Shown here piece by piece: positions 1 through 10,615 of a stretch of 64,000 nucleotides of DNA. The notes beneath the pieces are model-generated. The model did not search any database and had not been told where the DNA came from. It worked only from the letters and a program-made list of their open reading frames with translations. Position 1 is the first letter of the stretch. Each line of letters begins with the position of its first letter. Position numbers and translations under genes: made by a program. The DNA comes from Turnera subulata (taxonomy: Eukaryota > Streptophyta > Magnoliopsida > Malpighiales > Passifloraceae). The DNA lies in contig JAKUCV010002214.1 in assembly GCA_028386065.3 (NCBI GenBank), forward strand, positions 40,894-104,893. The letters run 5' to 3'.

Positions 1-2627
1 ATTCTTATGATCAAAAGACCCGTCCCTCCATCGGCCGTCTCTCTTTTAAGCAGCTTAGCCCGTTAGATGCAGCTAGTCTTGAGCATCCATTTTCCCTGGA
101 ATAGCTGAAGGCGGCAGTGTGGGCATGTGACAGCTCCAAAGCCCCGGGACCGGACGGCTTCAATTTTGTTTTCTACAAGAAGTGCTGGCAGCAGGTGAAA
201 GATGATCTGTTTGACATGGCCATGCAGTTTTACGAGAATGCAAAGCTTCCAAAAGGGGCTAACAATGCTTTTATTACACTTATACCTAAGAGGTGTGGGG
301 CTGATAATTTGGACGAGTTTTGGCCCATTACTCTTGTCAATGGTCTTTATAAGATCATATCGAAACTCTTGGCTTCGAGGTTTAAGAAAGTCCTGCCTAG
401 CCTTATTGGATTGCAACAATCCGGATTCATGGAAGGACGCAATATCCTGGATGGGGCTTTCCTGGCAAACGAGATAGTCCACACTTTGATGAAAAACAAA
501 TCCAAGGCTGTAATTTGGAAATTGGATTTTAAAAAGGCCTACGACTCCGTGCATTGGCCTTATTTGTTGGAAGTAATGTCGGCCATGGGCTTCGGGCCAA
601 AATGGAGAGCATGGATCTATGAATGCCTATTTTCATCCTCAATGGTTGTCCTAATTAATGGGTCTCCCTGTGATGAGTTTAAGTCGGACCGTGGACTGAA
701 ACAGGGTGATCCCCTGTCTCCTTTCCTGTTCAATATCGCCGCAGAAGGTTTACTAGTCATTCTACAAAAGGCAATACATCTCAACCTCATCAAGCCTATC
801 ACCGTTCATGAGATATCCACCACTATTCTCCAGTACGCGGACGATACGATTCTGCTCTCAACTGCAGACACACAATCCCTTCTCAATCTTAAGCTGTGTC
901 TTAGGGTCTTCGAGGCTTTATCCGGATTAAGCATCAACTTCCATAAAAGCTGCGTGCTTGGTATAAATTTTAGCCAGGACGAATCGACTCATCTCGCCAA
1001 TATGCTGCACAGCAAGCATGAACACTTTTCTTTCAAATACCTGGAGCTACCCCTCGGTGCTAATATGAATCGGGTTAAGAGCTGGCAGTCAGTTCTTGAT
1101 AAGTTCAGCTCTCGTCTTGCATCATGGAAGGGGCGAAACCTCTCCCTCGGTGGCCGGGTTACGTTGATCAAAGTTGTCCTAAGCGGCCTCCCTCTTTTCT
1201 ATATGTCGATGTTCTTATTACCAGTGGCTGTGGCTAAGTGTCTGTTGATGCTACAACGGATTTTCTTCTGGAATGGGTTGAATGCATCCCGAAAAGTCTG
1301 CCTTATTGCTTGGAGAAAAACCTCTCTACCAAAAGACTTTGGAGGTATGGGTATTATTGACTTAAATGTAATGAACCAATGTCTGTTGTTTAAGTGGATT
1401 TGGAATTTCACCCAGGAAAGGGAGTCTGTTTGGAAAAGGTTGATACGGAATAAATGCACAGACCACCTCTCCTCCTTGACGCCGCATTTTGATTTCTCAA
1501 AGGCCTCTATTACCTAGAGAGATATATGTCTCTCTGGCTCCCCTTACAGCGGAACGAAAATAGATCTCTTCGACGGCTCTAAGATCAAGGTTGGCAGGGG
1601 TGACAGTGCCTTTTCTGGCTGGATGATTGGTCGGGACATGGAGTGTTACAAATTCGGTTCCCTCGCCTTATCTCCATCTCCTTGTGTAAACCCTGCACTG
1701 TGGCACAGGCCTTGAATACCGATGATACTGAACCTCACTGGAGATCTTCTTGGCGTAGACCATTGAGACATTGGCAGCTTGATGATGTCCAATCTTTACA
1801 GAATATGATTTCAGATATCAGTTTCCATGCATCCCTGAGCGATTGCAGATCCTGGTTGAACGACTCCAATGGTATGTACTCTGTGAAAGATGGTCGTTAT
1901 TTCATAGTCAGTAGGGTTGGGGAACAGTGCAACCTTCCTCGCCCCTGGCTATCCCTATTTCCTTTCAAGATTGAATGTTGGACCTGGTTAGCTCTCCATC
2001 ACAGCATCCCTACCAAGGATGAGCTTTGCTACCGCGGTATACTACCACTGGAAGACTCTACATGCCCTTTGTGCCTCTCTTCTCCAGAATCTAGGGACCA
2101 CCTCTTAGTATCTTGTCCATTCACATGGAGGGTGCGAGCAAACATTTGCAGATGGTGGGGAGTTACTTGGTGCAGTCTTGTAACTCTCCAAGAGGTATTA
2201 ACTCAGTGGACATCAATATCCCCCTTTGCTGGTAGCAGGGTGATTTGGGTATCAATTGGCTTCTCAATCATATGGGGGATCTGGCCTGAAAGGAACAAAA
2301 GGATCTTTCAACACAAACACGCAGACTGCGACAAATTGTTCGACTCTATCATCATGCACGTCACCACCTGGACCAAAAGTCTACACCCCTAGTTTCCTTA
2401 CAGCGACTCACTAGTGTTATCTAATGCAGATACCTTGAAAGGTTGGAAAGGTGCTTACAGGAACTTCTTGTCTTATGGCCTGTAATGGTGTAGGGAATCC
2501 TTAACGTGCTACCACCTGTGTACGCGCCAAGCTTGTTAGCTGCGCTTTTTGAGATTGTCAATCTCCTTGTGTTCTATATTTGTTAATACATCAATAAATA
2601 TTACCATCGTTAGCATAAAAAAAAAAA
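1..2627 (+). mobile_element. LINE (non-LTR retrotransposon), 3' part, cut by window edge
   Basis: The 3' part of a plant L1-type LINE: reverse transcriptase, then a zinc-binding zf-RVT-like region, then a short 3' UTR ending in an A run at 2617-2628. The endonuclease and ORF1 would lie left of the window. The A tail abuts the ATG-containing sequence of an F-box pseudogene (2628 on) whose undisturbed counterpart at 30432 is preceded by other F-box sequence, so the LINE landed inside that gene. The left target duplication is outside the window. ORF2 has a stop and a frameshift, so it is dead. Confidence 0.93.
3..2392 (+). pseudogene. LINE ORF2 (reverse transcriptase + zf-RVT), broken
   Basis: Encodes the LINE polyprotein that copies element RNA at nicked chromosomal DNA. 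Reading starts open at base 3. A TAG at 102-104 sits where the related LINE at 20.9 k reads DELKAAI. The RT then runs open to a stop at 1515-1517, with GLKQGDPLSPFLF (palm) and the catalytic YADD at 834-845 (QYADDTI). The C-terminal part continues in another frame at about 1643-2392 with WTWLALHHSIPTKDEL and a CPLC...HLLVSCP zinc-like motif, the usual zf-RVT region. The frame change lies around 1517-1640. The closest relative in the window is the LINE at 18425-24964; the two are clearly similar in protein but diverged in DNA. Confidence 0.9.
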
Positions 2628-3339
2628 ATGGAGATGAAGCATAGTATAACTAGTGCACCGGACAACAGGTTACTTGTTGATCAAGCCAAGTCCTCCAATA
2701 CGAAACAACTAGTGATCTCCACCAATATGGCAGCAGCAACAACAAATCGTTGTTATTTACCTCCAGATGGTATGAGGGCATGGGTTTCTTCTTGAATGGA
2801 GCACTTCATTGGAGACCCTCCCGGGAATCATCATCTCGGGGAGAAGAGGGTACTGATGATTTTATCGCCGCTATCGCTTTTGATTTGGAGAAGAAGAAGC
2901 TTTTTCTTGTCCCTGGCCCTTCAGTTCAGATATCTTCTCGTTATAGACCCTCTAGCTTCGGAGTTGTTGGGGAATATCTCTGTTTTTCTCATAGTGATGG
3001 GTACATGAATATTATCTGGGTAATGAAGGAATACAGCAACGAGGCTTCGTGGGTTCCCTTTATTAGATATACTTCTCTTGGAATTACTATTCCTGAATTT
3101 GGAGTTGGTAACGAGGGTGAGGGTCATTGTGCGACTTCATACCACCGTCTTTCAAGGAATATGGTAGATACATGATGCTTCAATTTTCCCATGAACTTCA
3201 TGTGCTAAGGTGGAATAATAATCTTGAAGAAAGTGATAAAGCTTGGAGTACTTCCAAGAAAATCAAATTCGGTAGAGTTTTCGGGAATGCTACGGCCCTA
3301 CCCTACACACCAACCCTAACCTCTCCCTATGTATCTTAA
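2628..3339 (+). pseudogene. F-box gene type B, pseudogene with internal deletion (copy 1)
   Basis: Remnant of an F-box/FBA protein gene, whose product would link SKP1-CUL1 ligase to a substrate. The N-terminal part (MEMKHSITS..., LLVDQAKSS) matches 30432 onward. At about 2768 the sequence jumps straight to the region matching about 31142, so about 575 bp encoding the F-box core and the first half of the FBA domain are gone. The rest matches 31145-31725 closely, including VMKEYSNEASWVPF and the tail ending in TAA at 3337-3339, but in more than one frame. The LINE inserted just upstream of its second ATG. Clearly dead; it marks the left end of copy 1 of the segmental duplication. Confidence 0.9.
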
Positions 3340-4539
3340 GGCTGCTTAATTAAGTAAGTAACCTGGAGGCAAAGAGGACGGGTTTGTGCTTTCAGTTTTG
3401 TAATTTATTTCCTTATCTTTCTTTCTCTGTTGAGTGACCATAAAGTTTGTTTGCCTAGTTAAGATCATCCCGTAATTGTTTGAGACTTAGTGTCAAGGCA
3501 AAACAATTGTTGGAGACTAGATTTAGGGCAATAAGGCAAATGTGTCTTGTTTTATTTTCATATAATAAATCTATGGTCTATTCGCATTTATCTTTTTTTT
3601 TATGCTAATCGATATTTATATTTATATTTTGTAGAAACAAATAAGGAATTACAAGAGATGAAAAAGACAGATCAACAGGAAACTGATCTGTCAATTCGAG
3701 AAAACAAGAATACAAGGATCAACAGATGTCGCATTTATCTTTGTTTTTTGTCAAGATTCAGCTCGCCAACCCGTACAAACCATATGGAGTGCTACTTTTC
3801 TTTAATCCTTAAGCACGACCGAAGCAGGATGCATGCGATCAAATAATGCTTCCCTATACACAAAGTACCCTTTTTTTGTTGAAAATATATAGTCGATGGC
3901 AGCATAGAAAATGGTATGCCCTGATGATCGAGCTCTCCTATAACCACACAATTCGAACTAGGACACAAAGACAGTACAGTTACAGTCTCTGCATCAGCTG
4001 CAAATCTTAGACCACATATTCCAAATAGGTCCGCAATGAAGCTACAGATGATCATGCGTCTCAACTGTCTTTAGAAAGAAAAGAACAAAATTAAAGTTTG
4101 TTTGTCTAGTTAAGATCATCTAGTAATTGTTCGAGACTTAGTGTCAAAGCAAAACAAATATTGTTGGAGACTAGATTTGGGCCATAAGGCATATGTGTCT
4201 TATTTTATTTTCCACAACCCTACAAATATTTAACTGCTCCGTGCTATGTAACGATTCAGTAGATGTCGCCAACCATATGGAATGATTATTAACTTTTATC
4301 CTTAAGCATATGACCGAAGCAGAATGCGATGGCTAGAACCAAATTAACTTTTATGGAACGCTTGGTCAGTTCCTCCGTCAATGGAGCACTGGGCATTACA
4401 ATGGCCATGGCTAGAACCAAATTCGTCAAGAATGGCGGTGTGGATGATGACGAAAGTTTTCGTAGGGCTATTAGTGTATGCCATACATATGGAGGAGAAA
4501 AAGAAAATGACGAAAGTTTGAAACACTTAAAACAAAACA
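3340..4539. other. F-box 3' flank with internal duplication; no gene
   Basis: AT-rich downstream flank of the type B pseudogene. A segment of about 115 bp at 3445-3560 recurs at 4096-4210, and 3725-3800 recurs degenerately at 4261-4330, so the flank holds a diverged tandem duplication with a period near 650 bp. At 4329-4456 there is a patch not found in the duplicate, with ATGGCTAGAACCAAATT twice (4329-4345 and 4407-4423). It opens a 74-codon frame I do not consider a gene. Confidence 0.7.
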
Positions 4540-4751
4540 AAACGAAACAGTGAACCTAACCTATACTTAAGCTTTCCTCCAGTGGTTGGGGTCTCATCCC
4601 CCATAAATATTAACAAGCTAGATTTATATGCAAGAGAAGTAAACTTGCCACCCTGTCCAATACGAATGTAGTAAAAGAATCGAAACTCACAATTCCTATA
4701 AAACGTAATCCTCTGACTATGCAATGAAATAGACCTAAACAAAGACTGCAT
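4540..4751 (-). pseudogene. F-box type C, 3'-end relic (copy 1)
   Basis: Only the last 65 or so codons of a type C F-box gene remain: ISLHSQRITFYRNCEF, GKFTSLAYKSSL and GGKLKYRLG, all present at the C-termini of the genes at 50.5 k and 53.6 k. Homology stops near 4751, where unrelated transposon-like DNA starts. The same relic is at about 38510-38725 in the duplicate block. Confidence 0.85.
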
Positions 4752-5700
4752 ATGTGAAGAAATGCATCATGAGAGTAAAATTGCATACTAGCATCATCAT
4801 TTTCGATATCTGAGCATAGTTTTATTTACGGATTAAAACGCAAGAAAGTCAAAAAATCCGTTCCGGCAAAGTTTGAAATTGACCAAAATTGGGACAAGCC
4901 CATTGATACCCAGTCACCCAACATCAAGAATATGCATTCACAACAACGTAACAACACTCGAATCACCCGAAATCATTCAAATTCGCCAAGAACCCTAAAC
5001 CCCCAATTGGTGAAACTCCAATCCATGACTTCTTGTGTTTATTCCGTAAATTAGGCATGAAGGAAAGCATTCTAGGCATCTTAGGAGTATTTCTAAACAA
5101 TCAAACACAACATGCACCGCATAAAATCGAATTCAAGAAGCCCATTGGGCATAAACCCAAATTTCAACCAAAACGAAAGTTTGATGAGCTTTGATGAATA
5201 AGAATCACTTACTTGGACTTTGTCGCGTTGGGAGGAGATGTGTCTATCAGGAGACTTCAACAATAGGCTCTGATTTTCCTCCGGAATGGATTTTGGGCGA
5301 TAATTCTTCATGGAATATTATTGTGATTTAAAGGGTTTGAGAGGTGTGGGAGTTGAAGGGGGGATGAAGAGAGCTTGAAAAGTGTTCAGAAGTAGGGAGA
5401 AGAAGAGGTTGAGAGGTTTTGGGGTGTTTTGTATGAAATAAGAGAAGAAAGAGGGAAAAGGGGGTTTTAAACCCGCAAGAGTGCGGGCGATCATGTCAAG
5501 AAGACCGCCCAGACTTGGCGGTCATCCCAACATGACCGCCATCAGCTGGCGGGCTTCTTGACATGACCGCCATGCTCCTTCCTTGACTTCTCTCATATTT
5601 TTGTGGACCCCGCGTCCCGGAATGGCCTTTTTCCCAGGATAGGCGTATTTTTGAATCCCAATAACAAACATGTTTGTTTATTTCACCAAGATTTAAGCGT
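4752..5700 (-). mobile_element. Probable LTR/regulatory part of an LTR element, minus strand
   Basis: No coding capacity. Read on the minus strand, a GC-rich cluster of GGCGGTCAT / ATGACCGCC motifs (5487-5575) precedes a TATA-like GGTTTAAAACCC (about 5464-5475) and a pyrimidine-rich leader. The LTR at 6843-8450 has the same order (motif cluster, then TATA) on the other strand, which suggests a related LTR in inverted orientation. I see no defined TG..CA ends. The copy at 38740-39690 is very similar. Confidence 0.4.
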
Positions 5701-6842
5701 TCTGTTAATCCAAGGGTAATGATATGTTACCCCGCATGGTCGAACGAACTTCTTATAAACCTGGGAAAACTTGCCTTCCACGCTTTGAGAAGAGAAAACC
5801 GGATGTGAGTGAGCCCCGTAGAAAATTGAAAACCTGCTTTTGCAAATCTGAGAGAAAACCGAAGGGGAGATGTCCCAAAAGACCAAGGCATATTATCCAC
5901 AGACATGTTTGATCTAGACCAACCGAGACCAGGGGCAGATGCCCCTGAGATAGAAGTAGAACTGTTTGAAAGTTGCTAGGGGCAGATGCCCCTAGGGTAG
6001 AAGTAGAGTCAATAAGAGTTGCTAGGGGCAGATGCCCCTAAGGTAGAATTGATGAAGAAGTTGAGGGATAGATATCCCATGGATGATGTCCCGACGTAGA
6101 GGAGCACCGAGAAGATGTAGACGAACCACCGGATGATTCCCGTTAGCTCTTGGGACTAGGAAAATCCCAAGACCCCCCAAGATGAGATGAAATCTCCATG
6201 GGAGGTTGACAATATCCCTAGCTAACACAGGTGAGATGATCCTTGTTAGCGACTTGTAGATGAAATCCCCACGGGAGGTAGACAATGTCCCTTGTTAACA
6301 CATGTGAGATGATCCTTTGTTAATGACTTTTGGGACTAGGAAAATGCCAAAAGAAATCCCTCAGTAGATGAATTCCCCACGGGAGGTAGACAATATCCCT
6401 AGTTAACACAGGTGAGATGATCCTTTGTTAATGACTTTTTGGACCAGAAAAATCCCAAAAGAAAACCCTCAGTAGATGAATTCCCCACGAGAGGTAGACA
6501 ATATTCCTAGTTAACATAGGTGAGATGATCCTTTGTTAATGACTTTTGGGACCAGGAAAATCCCGAAAGAAACCCCTTAGTAGAAGATTTCCTCATGGGA
6601 GGTAGACAATATTCCCAGTTAACATAGGTGAGATGATCCTTTGTTAATGACTTTTGGGACCAGGAAAATCCCAAGAGATGAGATGAGTCGATCACAAACC
6701 TCGGGATGAGATGATTCTCGAGGTGGAGCATGTGATGCTCCAGCCTTTGGTCCACAATACTCACATCATTACCAAAATTTGGTTGTTCCTTTCTTGCGTT
6801 GCTTCGTCTTTAAGTTTTAAAGACTCACCAACGAGGGGCATC
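5701..6842 (+). mobile_element. Gypsy-type element, 3' internal region with minisatellite
   Basis: Non-coding. It holds three copies of GGGGCAGATGCCCC (5932, 5979, 6025), each a 6-bp inverted repeat around GA, then a minisatellite of about 108 bp in about 4.5 copies (6185-6676; unit core GGGAGGTAGACAATATCCC). Just before the LTR lies a polypurine stretch, ACGAGGGGCATC (6829-6842), placed where a PPT should be. Tandem repeats between the coding region and the 3' LTR are common in Tat/Ogre-type gypsy elements. No pol remains and there is no 5' LTR. Confidence 0.6.
6185..6676. repeat. Minisatellite, unit about 108 bp, about 4.5 copies
   Basis: Successive units begin near 6185, 6258, 6366, 6474 and 6583. 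Each has GATGAA-TTCCCCA, GGGAGGTAGACAAT, TTAACA(C/T)AGGTGAGATGATCC and a GGGACCAG-AAAATCCC tail; the first unit is shortened. The duplicate lies at about 40172-40664. Confidence 0.85.
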
Positions 6843-8450
6843 TGTGAACACCCAAATTTGACCCATGGGAATTATATTGAGATTAGACTCCAGACATGTT
6901 TGAATCATAAGATTGATGAGTTAGTCTTGGGTTGAAGCATAGATGGGGTTTAATTTTAATAGAATTTATACATTATAGTAATTAAGACTTTTATATGCCT
7001 AGGATTAATGAGACGATTTAATCATAGGACATATTAAGGACTAAATTGCTAAAATATATTTTATCTCATTAAATTTGGGCTTGTTTATTTGTTAAATCCA
7101 ATTATATTTATTCTTGGGTTGAAGATAAATATAAGGGTCCAATTTAATGAGGTATGAACTTTACTTCAGAGTTGCACAACCCATTAACACCTTGCTTGTA
7201 GACTAATTTAGCTCTGATTTTCGTGGAAAATCATAGTTAAATCATTCCTTAATAGCAAGAATGTTTTCGGTATGATTTTGGCTTAAAATGAGGAATCAAT
7301 GTGTAATTAGTCAATTAGGAGATGATTGAGGGGAGTAGTAATCAAGAAAGCAGAGGATTTTGAGCAGTCTAGGGGTTAATTACGCGGTAGGATAAATCAG
7401 GGAGGAATTAGGAGAGAATCGGGACCGAAAAAGGAAAGGACGGGTGAGACGGGTCGGCGCAGGCGGTCATCTCGGGATGACCGCCGGGCCTAGGCAGTCT
7501 TCCACCCATAACCGCCCGGCCTGGCTGTCATCCAGAGGATGACCGCCGGCCATGGCGGTCATGCACACCCAGAAACACGTTTTCTCCCCGATTTTCGCTG
7601 TAATCTGATTCTACTCGGTTTTGGCCCAGATTTTTGGCCATTACCTTGATCATTAAGTTGGTCGACGCCCCTAGGCTACCCAGAACACTATAAATAGGAC
7701 CCCCTCTCACATTTCGACACATATTCTATTACACAAACTCTCTTCAAAAAGCTTAGAAGCTTGGAGTAACTCTTTCTCTCCAAGCTTAAGAAATAGTTCC
7801 ATAGGCAAAACTCTGGTAGAATTTCGTGGGTAGCATCACCCATTGAAGGCAGCGAGAGGGGAAAATCAAGAAGAACTCTAAGATTGAATTGAGGAGTGGG
7901 AGGAAATTTTGTGGGAGGCACAACCCAAACCAAGGAGCTAGAGGAGGGCTACAAGATGTAATCTTAATCCCTTTTTGTCTGACCAATTGTTGTTGAGATG
8001 TTGATCTTGATGATGATGTGATTGTTGTGATGCCATGTCAAGAACTACGTGGGCTTTGAACCCGGTCGTCGGGGTACGTAGGTGGTTTCTAGTGGTGGAA
8101 ACTCAAGCCAATCTTCTTCTTCTCTCCTTTCTTTTTAATATTCAGTTATTATGTGTTTTGGTGCTCACACTTGCACACTTGCACAAGGCATACAAAGTCC
8201 TCTAATTGCACAAAGTTTTTCCCCAACATGGAAGGGTGCCGAACACTTTCCCATCCATGACGAATCTCCGGGTCCAACATCTTTTGTTCTCTAATCAGTT
8301 GCCTAAATGGAGTCACATGAAGGGCTTTTCACAAGTTTTTGTCCCTTAATAAAATTTGGGTGGCGACTCTAAAGATGTTGGATGACGGTTATGAAGAAGG
8401 TGTAAAGGAAAGGTGAATAGGCCCAAGTGATTTTGGGTCGGGTATTCACA
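6843..8450 (+). repeat. Gypsy-type LTR (copy 1), 1,608 bp
   Basis: Starts TGTGAACACCC and ends GGGTATTCACA, a TG..CA pair with inverted termini. A TATA box (TATAAATA, 7689-7696) lies mid-LTR. The 3' part has sequence typical of Tat/Ogre LTRs (GGTACGTAGG near 8074 and TGGGTGGCGACTCT near 8358). A PPT-like run sits immediately left, so this is a 3' LTR in plus orientation. No partner 5' LTR exists in the block. The copy at 40833-42423 is a segmental duplicate, not the other LTR of the element. Confidence 0.75.
7689..7696 (+). promoter_or_regulatory. TATA box of gypsy-type LTR
   Basis: TATAAATA followed by a C-rich leader, as expected for the U3/R border. It is preceded at 7445-7565 by a cluster of GGCGGTCAT/ATGACCGCC motifs. 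The duplicate is at 41669-41676. Confidence 0.6.
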
Positions 8451-8621
8451 ATCTGTTTACTCGATAAATCTTTCGGCAGTATTAGTACTTATATATATAA
8501 ATAAATGATAAAAGTAGTAATAAGAAGAGTTTAGAAATAAGTCCCTTAATAGGGTAGAGACTCGTGCTGATAACGTGTTATAAAATGGAGAATTAATCTT
8601 GGTTAAATCCAGAATTGATAT

Positions 8622-10615
8622 TGTCACGCCCCCGCCTAAGCACAACCGGCCAGGTACCATGTGCACCATCATCGTGCCACAAGGCACCCAAAGGCCTATA
8701 CTCAACATCACAGAAGCTTGTTGCCTCTGCCTCGCGGGTTACTAACAAGAACATGCGCAGCATAAACGGAAACTAACAAGGAATGCAAAGGCAACAGAAA
8801 TACCAAAAAGAATTAAACTCCATATCCTCTAATGTTATAGAATTCTTCTACAAGAGGCACTAACTCATACAATGCCAATTATAACCTCTTTTAGTACAAC
8901 TAAATAAATAATACAACTCAGCTTTACCCATTAGTTTACGCTGCCAGTACTCTCATCCTCGCACCTGAAAAACAAGGGGAGGAATTGGGGGGTGAGTATA
9001 AACTCAGTAAGCAGGGGGGACTTACAAGCAACGTTCAACAATACCAAACAAGCGGCAAATAGCATCCAACAGCAAGGTAAACATCCTGACCAAGCGCCCA
9101 TCAGCACCGCAAGGTCCATCGTTACATATATAGTATAACAACGATACATATAGTATAGCATCCGTGCAATGCAATGCATGAATGTGCAAATGCTTAGCCC
9201 TATTATGGGCACATCAGCTTAGCCCTATTATGGGCACATCACAGCTCAGCCAAGGCCTTCAGCAACATCATCAATTAGCACCAGCTGTGCTAATACCAAG
9301 CAATTGAGCATCTACCGAGCAAGTAGCACCATTATTCATCACAAGTAAGCAAACCCCACTTACCAAACCATGAGGCACATCAAGCCATCAAATCAATCCC
9401 TTTGGAATCCTTAGGCATCTAGGGTTCATACTTCTCTTACAGCATCCCGGGTAGAATCTGCCCTGCACCAGCAGAAGCTTCACCGAGGTTGAATACGAAC
9501 CTAGAGGCAGAACCGACCTTGGACATCAACATAAAAGTTGTAGCCCTGCCTCTTAGATTTCCATAGCCACTGATAACACTCAATTCTAAACTATCTAGCT
9601 CCTGATATAGCTCCTACACCAACTCGGGTTCCTGCAGCAGGTCTGCTGCAGAACAGTGACCTTGGAGAGCACATAACTCTCTCCGTTCAGCTCCAAAATC
9701 TACCAAACCGGTGCCCAATTAACGCTATGGAAGTTAACTAACTCTGGGATTTGGTTTCACTCAATTCCAACTGGTAGTGTGGCCGGAATCGCTATTGTAG
9801 TGGCCAGGGGTCTGTCTGGCCGAGAGCAGAACCCCTAGTCTCACTCTCCTCCTTTCCCCTCTTTTCTCTCCTTCTCTCTCTCTCTCACCTATCACGAATT
9901 TGGTCTGATCAGAATGAGTGAGAGCTGCTTACCTCCAGCTCTTAACTGATGGGAAGTAGGTGACTAAGCACCTACTTGCCACACTTGCCAACTTGGTGCC
10001 ACTTGCACCAAGTAGCTCTCCACCTCATGCTTGTTTTCCACCAATAGAACCATGACACTCAACCTACTAGCTTACACACCAAACACATTCAGCAGCATAT
10101 TGCCGAGCCACATGTCGAACCCTGATTGGTCAGTTTGGCAAATGACACATTTACCCTCATCGCACCCAATTGTGCACCGACGGGCACACCAATGCCCCGG
10201 TTGTGCACCATTCCGCACCAAATCGAACCAACCGATAATCCTCTTGGCCAATCATGCCTCTAGTGAATTTATTACACCAACTTATCACATTTCTATCATT
10301 TCCAACCATTAATTGGCCCATTAGACAAGTCGAGCACTCGGGACACCAAACTAGGCCAACCGTGCCATCGGACCACTTCGAGCCCATTTTTGTGCACTAG
10401 GCAAGGCCTATGCGAACCATCTCTTCTCAATCCGATATCAATCATGTTACTGAGCCTAAACCCATACCATCATGTACACCCAACATTATCAACATCACCT
10501 ACTTTCTCTCGAATACCCTATCCAACCTATACGAATGTACCGGAAGGACAAGCTACACCCGGATCTCATCATGCAAATACTTCTCTATATTCTAGGGTGT
10601 ACCTGGGGTATTACA
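8622..10615 (-). repeat. LARD 3' LTR (minus orientation), 1,994 bp
   Basis: Plus-strand ends TGTCACGCCCC and GGGGTATTACA. It contains a CT-rich run near 9870 and a short repeat of CTTAGCCCTA-TATGGGCACATCA (about 9195-9240). No credible ORF. Confidence 0.9.

Noticed and set aside
4329..4553. 74-codon ORF starting MARTKLTFMERL
   Set aside because: It covers filler DNA and the F-box 3' flank; the downstream half is shared with non-coding flanks at 38440 and 53360.
5932..6038. CRISPR-like array of spaced palindromic repeats
   Set aside because: Only three copies of a 14-bp motif with similar, not unique, spacers, inside a plant LTR element; no cas genes; eukaryotic context.
8931..9212. Possible signal-peptide-like protein on minus strand of the LARD LTR
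   Set aside because: Hydrophobic by chance composition; interrupted in the other LTR.
10031..10312. 93-codon frame in the LARD LTR, conserved in both LTRs (13877-14158)
   Set aside because: Conservation follows from LTR identity. No start context, domain or codon pattern supports a gene.
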